Notes under the pieces: model-generated
The model's database searches: none
What the model saw: the letters and a program-made list of their open reading frames with translations, nothing else
Told to the model about the DNA's origin: nothing
Source: CAZQVN01 sp964596775
GTDB lineage: Bacteria; Eisenbacteria; RBG-16-71-46; JABDJR01; JAWXBZ01
Length of the DNA stretch: 63,131 nt
Assembly: GCA_964596775.1 (NCBI GenBank)
Contig: CAZQVN010000022.1
Coordinates: forward strand, 1 to 63,131
Reading direction: 5' to 3'
Part shown: positions 56,627-63,131 of the stretch, piece by piece
Position numbering within the stretch: the first letter of the stretch is position 1
Layout: the number at the start of each line of letters is the position of its first letter
Program-made: the position numbers and the translations under genes

Positions 56627-58105
56627 TTGAAGCGAAGAACTGCCAGCCCATGGGTGCTGCTTGCACTGTGTCTGCTTGCCGCCGGCCTGTTTACCGGGAC
56701 GGGGATCACGCAGACGTCCGATCATGGCGGACACGCAACTGAAGCGACGTCGCAGGCGGCACAGGCCGGTGGTGAGGCCGGTCACGAAACCGTGGGTGAG
56801 GCCGGTCACCAGGCCGGCGCTGAAGCCGGTCATGAAGCCGGCGGACACGGCGGCGAGGTGGCCCATATCCTGATGGCCGTCATCCTCATCCTGCTCACCG
56901 CCAAGATCGGCGGCGACATCTTCACCCGGCTGCATCAGCCCGCCGTTCTCGGCGAGCTGATCGGCGGAATCGTGCTCGGAAACCTCACGCTCATGGGCTT
57001 TGGAGGGTTCGAGTTCATCTCCACCGACCCGATCGTCGCCGTGCTCGCGGAAATCGGCGTCATTCTCCTGCTGTTCGAAGTCGGCCTGGAATCCACGATC
57101 AAGGAGATGATGGCCGTCGGCGTCGAATCCTTCCTCGTGGCCCTGCTCGGTGTCATCGCCCCGTTCTTCCTGGGCTGGGGAGTGGGCGCGCTCTTTCTTC
57201 CCAATGAAACGATCTACGTCCACGTCTTCCTCGGCGCCGCCCTCTGCGCCACCAGCGTCGGCCTCACGGCCCGCGTGATGAAGGATCTCGGCAAGCTCCA
57301 GACGAAGGAAGCCAAGATCATTCTCGGCGCCGCGGTGATCGACGACGTCATGGGCCTGATCATCCTGGCCACCGTGGTGGGCATCATCCAGGCCGCGAAT
57401 GTCGGCCAGCAGATGTCGTCGCTGGGAATTCTCCTGATCGTGGCCAAGTCGACCGGCTTCCTGGCCGTGGCGCTCGTTCTCGGCGTCTGGCTGTCGCCGC
57501 GCCTGTTCGGCCTCGCCTCGAAGATGCGCGTGCAGGGTGTCCTGCTGTCGACGGCCCTCATCGTCTGCTTCGGCCTGTCCTGGGCCGCCCAGCAGATCGG
57601 CCTGGCCCCGATCGTCGGCGCGTTCGCGGCCGGACTCATTCTCGAGGAGGTCCACTTCAAGGACTTCCGCAACCGGGGTGAGGACACGCAACTGGAGCAC
57701 CTGATCGCTCCGATCGGAGCGCTGCTCGTGCCGATCTTCTTCGTCCGCATGGGCACCCAGGTCCAGCTGACCACGTTTGCCCAGGTCGGCATCCTCGGGT
57801 TTGCCGGCGCGCTGACGCTGGCGGCCATCATCGGCAAGCAGGCCTGTTCGCTGGGCGTCCTGTCGAAAGGCACGAACCGTCTGGCGATCGGCCTCGGCAT
57901 GATCCCCCGCGGCGAGGTCGGCCTCATCTTCGCGTCCATCGGAGCGTCGCTGATGACGCCGGACGGGCACCGGGTCATCAATCACGAGACGTTTTCCGCA
58001 GTGGTGATCATGGTCATCCTGACGACCATGGTCACGCCCCCGTTCCTCAAGTGGGCGCTGCTCAAGGGCGAACAGCAGAAGCCGCGGGCCGCCGCAGCCG
58101 CCTGA
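56627..58105 (+). CDS. CPA2-type cation/proton antiporter with His-rich leader
   Basis: 492 residues from TTG, which is 6 nt after AAGGAGG; the nearer ATG abuts the ribosome site. An N-terminal signal-like helix is followed by about 45 residues of near repeats of 'EAGHE/EAGHQ' (His, Glu, Gly, Ala), then twelve or so helices of the KefB/NapA-type exchanger ('GGIVLGNLTL', 'EIGVILLLFEVGLES', 'RGEVGLIFASIG'). No RCK/TrkA-N domain is present. The His-rich segment would face the periplasm and may bind metal or sense pH. Confidence 0.87.
   Translation: MKRRTASPWVLLALCLLAAGLFTGTGITQTSDHGGHATEATSQAAQAGGEAGHETVGEAGHQAGAEAGHEAGGHGGEVAHILMAVILILLTAKIGGDIFTRLHQPAVLGELIGGIVLGNLTLMGFGGFEFISTDPIVAVLAEIGVILLLFEVGLESTIKEMMAVGVESFLVALLGVIAPFFLGWGVGALFLPNETIYVHVFLGAALCATSVGLTARVMKDLGKLQTKEAKIILGAAVIDDVMGLIILATVVGIIQAANVGQQMSSLGILLIVAKSTGFLAVALVLGVWLSPRLFGLASKMRVQGVLLSTALIVCFGLSWAAQQIGLAPIVGAFAAGLILEEVHFKDFRNRGEDTQLEHLIAPIGALLVPIFFVRMGTQVQLTTFAQVGILGFAGALTLAAIIGKQACSLGVLSKGTNRLAIGLGMIPRGEVGLIFASIGASLMTPDGHRVINHETFSAVVIMVILTTMVTPPFLKWALLKGEQQKPRAAAAA
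56760..56860 (+). repeat. Short tandem repeats encoding the His-rich segment
   Basis: Imperfect repeats of GAGGCCGGTCACGAA-like units inside the antiporter gene. They encode the 'EAGHE' motif several times and could expand or contract by slippage. Confidence 0.6.
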
Positions 58106-58113
58106 CCCGCGGC

Positions 58114-58140
58114 GCCGTCCTCACCGACAGTGAGGACGGC
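58114..58140. terminator. Strong hairpin after the antiporter
   Basis: Perfect 11-bp arms around the loop CGACA, 9 bp past the stop. With the hairpin at 58178 it separates two convergent genes and may work in both directions. Confidence 0.65.
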
Positions 58141-58177
58141 CGGGTCGTCGCTGTGCTGCGGTGATTTCGACCACTAT

Positions 58178-58211
58178 CGGCCGCGGTTCCTCCCCGGAGG
58201 GACCGCGGCCG
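58178..58211. terminator. Strong hairpin after the CoA-binding gene
   Basis: Ten-bp arms (CGGCCGCGGT and its complement) with an inner CCTCC/GGAGG stem. It lies 7 bp past the stop of the minus-strand gene. Confidence 0.6.
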
Positions 58212-58217
58212 AAACCT

Positions 58218-58634
58218 TTAGACCATCCGGCGATGATCCACGGCAATGCAGCGGTCCATGACGACGATGACGCCCCGTGAAGCGGCCGCCTCCGCGGCTG
58301 CCTCGTCGATGACGCCCAGCTGCATCCAGACCGCCGGAAATCCGAGATCCACGCACTGGCGGACATGGTCGCCCGCCTCCTCCGCCCTGCGAAAAATGTT
58401 CACGATGTCCGGCTTGCGGTCCGGGGGGATGTCCCGCAGCGACGGATAGCACGGCTCTCCGAGAATCTCGTCGACTCCGGGGCGTACGCCGGTGATGATG
58501 TATCCTGCCTGCTGCATGTATCGGGACACGTCGTGACTCGGCCGCGAGGCCTTCGGCGACAGGCCGACGACGGCAATATGCCTGCTCCGGCGCAGCAGTT
58601 CCGCGATTTCCGCGGACGACGGATTTCTCCACAT
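58218..58634 (-). CDS. CoA-binding-domain protein (YccU-like)
   Basis: 138 residues from the ATG 8 nt after AGAGG. Rossmann-like fold: 'RHIAVVGLSPKASRPSHDV', 'GYIITGVRPGVDEI', 'PDIVNIFRRAE' and 'GFPAVWMQLGVIDEAA'. The family matches the CoA-binding domain of succinyl-CoA synthetase. Its role is not established. A divergent methyltransferase starts 97 bp away. Confidence 0.87.
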   Translation of the reverse strand: MWRNPSSAEIAELLRRSRHIAVVGLSPKASRPSHDVSRYMQQAGYIITGVRPGVDEILGEPCYPSLRDIPPDRKPDIVNIFRRAEEAGDHVRQCVDLGFPAVWMQLGVIDEAAAEAAASRGVIVVMDRCIAVDHRRMV

Positions 58635-58730
58635 GTGTTTTTCCTCTTTCATCAGGCCGCGTGATGCGGCACAATTTCCGATTCCGGTTCCAGAGTCGAT
58701 CCAACTCCCTTGTCCAGGAGTCTTCACTTC

Positions 58731-59366
58731 GTGTCAGACATTCTGTTCCCAGAGATCACCCAGTATACGACCTCCCTGCCCATCGAGCGTTCCGACGTCC
58801 TCAAGGAGATGGAGGACATGGCCGCGAAGGAAAACATCCCCATCGTCGGGCCGCAGGTCGGCGCGGTCCTTTTCCAGATCGCACGGATGAAGGGAGCGGT
58901 CCGCATCTTCGAACTCGGTTCGGCCATCGGTTATTCCACGATCTGGCTGGCCCAGGGAGGCGGTCCCGAGTGCGAGGTCTTCTACACGGATTCGAGCGAG
59001 GAGAACGCGGCGCGCGCCGGCAGCTTCTTCGAGAGGGCCGGGGTCGGGGACCGCATCCAGATCAAGACCGGGGACGCGCTGGCCATGTTCGAAAACACAG
59101 GCGGCGACTTCGACCTGATCTTCAACGACGTGGACAAGGACGGGTACCCGAAAGTGTTCGAAACGGTCCTGCCGCGCCTCCGCAAGGGTGGCGTCCTCAT
59201 CACCGACAACGTGCTCTGGTCCGGCAAGGCGGCGCGTCCGGCCGACAAGGGTGATGCGGCCACGCGGGGGATCCAGGAATTCAACCGGCTGGCCGCGGCC
59301 GCGGAGGGGTGCATCTATTCGGTGCTGCCGATCCGCGACGGCGTGGGCGTTCTGCTGAAGCTGTAG
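58731..59366 (+). CDS. Class I O-methyltransferase (caffeoyl-CoA type)
   Basis: 211 residues from GTG, AGGAG 10 nt upstream. Motifs: 'RIFELGSAIGYSTIWLAQ' (S-adenosylmethionine), 'FYTDSSEENAARAGSFF', 'FDLIFNDVDKDGY' and 'GGVLITDNVLW'. The metal-binding Asp residues fit cation-dependent O-methyltransferases. The substrate cannot be told. Two 30-bp near repeats follow (59411-59470). Confidence 0.87.
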   Translation: MSDILFPEITQYTTSLPIERSDVLKEMEDMAAKENIPIVGPQVGAVLFQIARMKGAVRIFELGSAIGYSTIWLAQGGGPECEVFYTDSSEENAARAGSFFERAGVGDRIQIKTGDALAMFENTGGDFDLIFNDVDKDGYPKVFETVLPRLRKGGVLITDNVLWSGKAARPADKGDAATRGIQEFNRLAAAAEGCIYSVLPIRDGVGVLLKL

Positions 59367-59410
59367 CGCCCGGCGCCGCGGCCTTGCCGCGCTTCGGTGT
59401 CCTTCCGGGC

Positions 59411-59470
59411 GCGACCTCCCGCGTTCCGCGTCACTCCGCGGCGACCTTCCGCACTGCGCGTCACTCCGGC
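59411..59470. repeat. Two 30-bp imperfect direct repeats
   Basis: 59411-59440 and 59441-59470 match at most positions (GCGACCTYCCGC...GTCACTCCG). The second copy covers the last codons of the GT39 gene on the other strand. Confidence 0.6.
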
Positions 59471-61206
59471 GTGACCCGCCGCAGAAGTCCGTCCGGCGTC
59501 ACCGCGGAAAAACCCGCCGGCCCTGGACCCGCACCGTAGAAGAACCGGGTGGGCCGAACCGGAGTCTGCCCCGCTGCCGAGGGGTCGCCCGGTTCGTGAT
59601 GGTGACGTTCGTTGTCCGCTCCCGACATGAAGTCCGGAGCGACCCCGCCTTCCGTCAGGATGATGCGCGTATCGGGCCCGAGATGGCCGCACAGCGACAA
59701 AATGCGGCGCAGGTCCAGACCGCCGCGTCTTCCGCAGACCACGGGATCCGTCGACGCGTTGACGATCGCCGCGGCGCCGGGCGCCCCCTCGTTGAGATAC
59801 TTCGTCCACGCCGTGTCGGCCCGGTCGTTCAGCGCCGCCCCTCCGGCGCCGGCCACGACGAGCGCCGCCAGAACCGCGGCGCGCCGGTCAGGGCTCCGCA
59901 GCTGCGCGACCCAATGTGCGGCCGCGAGCTCCAGCGCGATCAGCAGCGGGATCGTGAACCGCGGCGTGGAAAAGCCGCCGCCGCCGAGCAGCAGATCCGG
60001 AATCATGAGCAGCGCCACCGCGGGCAGACCGAGCGCCGCGAGAAACAGGCCGGCCAGGCCGCCGCGACGGATCGCGCCCCGCACGGCGCAACCGGCGAAC
60101 GCGACGCCGCACACCGCGGCGAGGACCGCCGGGCCGCTCGCCGAGGCGCGGAAATCCACGAACAGCGACGACAGGCCGTACATCCAGCGCTCGAACAGCG
60201 CCGCGAAACCGACCGGGTGCACGACCCAGCCGGTCGTTCCGGTCACCCGCCCGGGCTGAAGGATCATGAACAGGGCCCAGGGGGCGTAGAGAAGCGCACC
60301 GGCGGACGCGGAGAGGATCCAGGGTTTCGCGGCCGGCGGCATCGGAAACCGGGCCCGGGTGAACACGAACAGCCCATGGCCCGCGACGACCAGGAGAAAC
60401 AGCGTATGCGACGCGAGACCGAGCGCCAGGCACGCGGCGTAGGCCGTCCAGGTCCAGCGGGCGCGCCCACCGGCGGCGCCCGCGTCGGAACGGGAGGAAG
60501 GCCCGCCCGGTACTCCGTCCCGCTCCCGCGAATCCGTTCCGCCGGTCGACCTCCTCAGCGCTGCCAGGAGCAGCGCGCTCGACGCCGCGATCCAGAACAT
60601 CCACAGCGTGTACGGCCGGGCTTCCTGCGCGTAGAGGATCTGGAACGGCGACACGGACGCGAGCGCCACGGCCATCCACGCGGTGATGCGCTCCGGAAAC
60701 AGCTCGCGGGCCAGCAGGAACAGCGGAACGAGCGTCAGCAGGCCGAGCCAGGCGGAGAGGCCGCGCAGCGACGCCGCCGAGTGGCCGAACAGCCCGGCCT
60801 GGACGCGGGCCAGAAGCATGTACAGCGGCGGCTGTTTCGGATCCTCGCGGGCGAGCACCGCGAGCGGGCGGAAAAGCGACCCTTCGGGTGCGGCGAACAG
60901 GGCCGCGTGAAGGTGGCCGGCCGTGGTGGGGTCGCGCGGGAGCGACGCCTCGAACTCCGTAGAACTTCGGCCGGACACCCAGATCGACGTCCAGATCTCG
61001 TCATTCCAGTAGACCTTGCGGCCGGGATCGTGGAGGCGGAAGTACACGCCGGCGACGAGACTCAGGACGATCAGAATGCCGAGAATCCGACCCGCCGTGC
61101 TCGAGCTCCCCGGCCCTGCCGCACCGCCGGCATCGTAAAGGCCCGGACCCCGGTCGGCGCCACCGGCGCGGCCACGGTCCGGCCCGGGTCCCGCGGCCGG
61201 CCTCAC
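59461..61206 (-). CDS. GT39-like glycosyltransferase
   Basis: 581 residues from GTG, 4 bp after the selenoprotein stop. After a Gly/Pro-rich start, about eleven membrane helices and the early acidic motif 'VYWNDEIWTSIWV' place it in the PMT/ArnT-like GT-C superfamily; 'REDPKQPPLYMLLA' matches the first periplasmic loop. A soluble C-terminal part (about 455-581) is unassigned. No TPRs. It is the third gene after the M20 dipeptidase and the selenoprotein. Confidence 0.8.
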   Translation of the reverse strand: MRPAAGPGPDRGRAGGADRGPGLYDAGGAAGPGSSSTAGRILGILIVLSLVAGVYFRLHDPGRKVYWNDEIWTSIWVSGRSSTEFEASLPRDPTTAGHLHAALFAAPEGSLFRPLAVLAREDPKQPPLYMLLARVQAGLFGHSAASLRGLSAWLGLLTLVPLFLLARELFPERITAWMAVALASVSPFQILYAQEARPYTLWMFWIAASSALLLAALRRSTGGTDSRERDGVPGGPSSRSDAGAAGGRARWTWTAYAACLALGLASHTLFLLVVAGHGLFVFTRARFPMPPAAKPWILSASAGALLYAPWALFMILQPGRVTGTTGWVVHPVGFAALFERWMYGLSSLFVDFRASASGPAVLAAVCGVAFAGCAVRGAIRRGGLAGLFLAALGLPAVALLMIPDLLLGGGGFSTPRFTIPLLIALELAAAHWVAQLRSPDRRAAVLAALVVAGAGGAALNDRADTAWTKYLNEGAPGAAAIVNASTDPVVCGRRGGLDLRRILSLCGHLGPDTRIILTEGGVAPDFMSGADNERHHHEPGDPSAAGQTPVRPTRFFYGAGPGPAGFSAVTPDGLLRRVTPE

Positions 61207-61210
61207 GGCA

Positions 61211-61789
61211 TCAGTCTCCCGTGTACTTCGGCAGCGGCTCGTCCGTCCAGACGCCCTCTTCGAGTTCCACGCCGAGGCCGTCGGCGAGACGATTCACGAA
61301 CGCGAAGTAGGCCGCGACCTGGCAGATGTCGAGGATCGCGCGTTCCGTGAAGCCGTGCGCCGCGAGCCCGTCCACGTCGGCGCGCACGATCTCCGCCGGC
61401 GTCTTCGTGAGCTTCACCGTGTAGTCGAGCATCGCCCGGTCGGCCGGGTTCATCGGGGCGGTCGTGTAGTCGGCCACCAGCGCTTCAATGAACGCCTCGT
61501 CCTGCTTCAAACCGCGGAGCCCCTCCGCGTGATGCGTGATTCAGTAGTGGCAGTGGTTGGCCACCGACACGGTCACCGCGATCATCTCGCGCTGGACGCG
61601 GGTCAACGGCCCCGGTTTCCGCATCAGGTGCACGTAGTAGTCGTAGTGGAACTTCAGCGACAGGGGATTCGGACCGTGGATGCGGAGAATGTTGTCCAGC
61701 TTGTTCCACGGCTCGAATTTGTATTCCCGGACGATCTCCTTGAGTTCGTCCGGGGACTCATCCTCCGGCACGTAGCGGATGAACGCCAT
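61211..61789 (-). CDS. AhpD-like peroxidase-related selenoprotein (CxxU)
   Basis: 192 residues if the in-frame TGA at 61541-61543 is read as selenocysteine. The frame is open on both sides, and both halves belong to the same AhpD/carboxymuconolactone-decarboxylase-type protein. The active site reads Cys80-His-Tyr-Sec83, followed by 'ITHHAEGL', where AhpD has CxxC with a His four residues on (His87 here). A 7-bp hairpin lies 11 nt after the TGA. AhpD-like CxxU selenoproteins are known. It likely reduces peroxides or disulfides. Start ATG is one base after the dipeptidase stop. Confidence 0.85.
61513..61529 (-). promoter_or_regulatory. SECIS-like hairpin after the in-frame TGA
   Basis: On the coding strand CGCGGAG-GGG-CTCCGCG, a perfect 7-bp stem with a G-rich 3-nt loop about 18-21 nt after the TGA. 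Bacterial SECIS elements lie in this range and carry G in the apical loop. The lack of a bulged U is a difference from E. coli fdhF. Confidence 0.6.
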
Positions 61790-61790
61790 G

Positions 61791-63131
61791 TCAGGCCTTC
61801 CCGGCCAGTTCCTGGAGCAGGTAGGCCGAGGTCCGGATGCCGTTGTGGTAATCGTCGAGGTTGAACTTTTCGTTCGGCGAGTGGGCGCCGTCGTCGTTCC
61901 GGCCGAAGCCGAGCAGCAGCGTCGGCGCCTTCAGCACGCGCTGGAACGTGGAGACGACCGGAATCGAGCCCCCTTCGCGGATCATCACCGGCTCCTGGTT
62001 GAACCCCTTGTGAAGGGCGCGGCGCGCCGCCTGCATCTCGGGACCGTCGATCGGCACGAGGACCGGGTGGCCGCCGTGCAGTTCGGAGATGGTGACCTTC
62101 ACCGTCGGCGGCGCGACCTTTTCGATGTGCGCCTTGACCAGCCGGCCGATCTCGTGCGGATCCTGGTCCGGGACGAGCCGGAACGAGATCTTGGCGCCGG
62201 CCCAGGCCGGGAGCACCGTCTTCGAGCCTTCTCCCTGGTAGCCGCCGAACAGCCCGTTCACGTCGAACGTGGGGCGGATCCAGCGCCGCTCGATCGTGGA
62301 GAACCCCTTTTCGCCGAACGTCTTCGGAACGCCGATCCCCCTGCAGAACTCCGCGTCGTCGTAGGGGAGTTTTTCGATCTCCGTCCGCTCGGCCGGCGTC
62401 AGCTCCCGCACCTTTTCGTAGAAACCGTCCACGAGGATTCGACCGTCCCTGTCCTTGATCGTGGCCAGGATCTCGGTCAGGACATTGGCCGGGTTCGCGA
62501 TCGTGCCGCCGAACACGCCGGAATGAAGGTCCATGGCCGGACCGTCCACGCGCAGCTCGAGGTAGGCGATTCCGCGCAGCGCATAGGTGATCGCCGGGAT
62601 GCCGTCGCCGTACTGGGCCGTGTCGGACACGACCACCACATCACACTTGAGCTTGTCGGCGTTCTTCTCGATCCAGGGATCGAGGTGCTCGCTGCCGACC
62701 TCCTCCTCCCCTTCGATCAGGAACTTCACGTTGATCGGAAGCTTGCCGTCCGTCTTCATGAAGCCCTCGATCGCCTTCACATGGGCGAACATCTGCCCCT
62801 TGTCGTCGGTGGCGCCGCGGGCCACGAGATTCTTCCCCTCGACCGTCGGCTCGAACGGCGGGTTCCGCCACAGGTCGAGCGGATCCACCGGCTGCACGTC
62901 GTAGTGGCCGTAGATGAGCGCCGTCGGCTGCCCCGGTGCGTTCAGCCACTCCGCGTAGATCAGCGGATGGCCGGGCGTCTCGTGCACCTCCACCTTCAGG
63001 CCGAGCGCTTTCATGTGATCGGCGAGCCAGCCGGCGCAGCGGGTCACGTCCGGCTTGTGTTTCGGCACGGCGCTGACGGAGGGGATGCGGATCAATTCCT
63101 TGAGATCGTCCACGAATTTCGAGCGGTTCTG
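61791..63131 (-). CDS. M20-family dipeptidase (5' end outside window)
   Basis: At least 446 codons are visible; the frame is open to the window edge ('QNRSKFVDDLKELIRIPSVS'), so the true start is a little upstream. Metal-site motifs: 'ALIYGHYDVQP', 'RGATDDKGQMFAH', 'EGEEEVGSEHL', 'VVSDT' and 'GGSIPVVSTF'. This is the M20C-type dipeptidase group, which cleaves small peptides in the cytoplasm. No signal peptide is visible in this part. First gene of the set with the selenoprotein and GT39 protein. Confidence 0.92.
   Translation of the reverse strand, partial: QNRSKFVDDLKELIRIPSVSAVPKHKPDVTRCAGWLADHMKALGLKVEVHETPGHPLIYAEWLNAPGQPTALIYGHYDVQPVDPLDLWRNPPFEPTVEGKNLVARGATDDKGQMFAHVKAIEGFMKTDGKLPINVKFLIEGEEEVGSEHLDPWIEKNADKLKCDVVVVSDTAQYGDGIPAITYALRGIAYLELRVDGPAMDLHSGVFGGTIANPANVLTEILATIKDRDGRILVDGFYEKVRELTPAERTEIEKLPYDDAEFCRGIGVPKTFGEKGFSTIERRWIRPTFDVNGLFGGYQGEGSKTVLPAWAGAKISFRLVPDQDPHEIGRLVKAHIEKVAPPTVKVTISELHGGHPVLVPIDGPEMQAARRALHKGFNQEPVMIREGGSIPVVSTFQRVLKAPTLLLGFGRNDDGAHSPNEKFNLDDYHNGIRTSAYLLQELAGKA

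Noticed and set aside
59411..59470. Mobile element or CRISPR-like repeat
   Set aside because: Only two adjacent imperfect 30-bp copies, no spacers or ends; simple local duplication.
61211..61789. AhpD gene broken by a nonsense mutation into two fragments
   Set aside because: The TGA falls at the catalytic second-Cys position, the frame is intact on both sides and a SECIS-like hairpin follows; selenocysteine explains it better.

Overview
The window is a piece of a GC-rich bacterial draft genome, most likely a metagenome-assembled genome. It is scaffolded across four runs of 100 N (2652-2751, 12350-12449, 24369-24468, 47852-47951). Two of these are false gaps, because the same 55 bp flanks both sides. 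I see no rRNA, tRNA, CRISPR array, insertion sequence or prophage. The lineage is inferred only from style. Exported proteins end in FlgD-like/type-A sorting domains (M1 peptidase, sugar-dehydrogenase-like propeller). There are three Hanks-type kinases with different sensor halves, a TPR-CHAT/subtilisin operon, and many mannosyltransferase-like GT39 proteins with TPR tails. Together these suggest a member of the FCB-like candidate phyla (Eisenbacteria-like), but no marker gene is present to prove it.

Layout. 1-3.2 kb: a TPR membrane protein and a hybrid histidine kinase (minus strand), then the tail of a secreted protein after a gap. 3.3-9.7 kb: a receptor kinase with fibronectin III and beta-helix parts, followed 7 bp later by a 1,253-residue flavoprotein that fuses GltD-like and PyrK-like halves (Nfn-like). 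10-16.4 kb: a lipoprotein behind a sigma-54-like site, glutamate dehydrogenase, a secreted protein, and a coupled nucleotidyltransferase/small-protein/GT39-TPR trio. 16.5-24.7 kb: an M1 aminopeptidase, an M20 hydrolase, a kinase plus outer-membrane protein pair, and an alpha/beta hydrolase that lacks its serine. 24.7-30 kb: an MBL hydrolase, a membrane protein, a small HD alarmone hydrolase, a GNAT/nitrilase pair and an AmpG-like transporter.

30-36 kb is a six-gene operon: FHA protein, HEAT-repeat kinase, two PilT ATPases, HD-GYP protein, AmpG-like transporter. It looks like a phosphorylation and cyclic-di-GMP control set for twitching pili, behind a sigma-54-like site. 36-41.9 kb: a sugar-dehydrogenase-like propeller, a DUF6504-like/dinB pair behind a LexA-like box, an EamA transporter and an NYN/OST-HTH protein. 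42-47.4 kb is a four-gene operon: ECF sigma factor, zinc-finger anti-sigma, TPR-CHAT protease and subtilisin lipoprotein. 48-51 kb: thiC, a Nudix hydrolase and a divergent RelA/SpoT-like protein, all overlapping. 51-58 kb: cupredoxin, GT39-TPR, methyltransferase, bactofilin, a sigma-54-type activator with an altered GAFTGA loop, and a cation/proton antiporter with a His-rich leader. 58-63 kb: CoA-binding protein, O-methyltransferase, GT39 protein, an AhpD-like protein with an in-frame TGA read as selenocysteine, and an M20 dipeptidase that runs off the window.

Two gene sets seem most worth following up: the sigma/anti-sigma/CHAT/subtilisin protease operon and the FHA-HEAT kinase-PilT operon. 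The clearest single-gene novelty is the CxxU selenoprotein, which has a recognisable hairpin just after its TGA.
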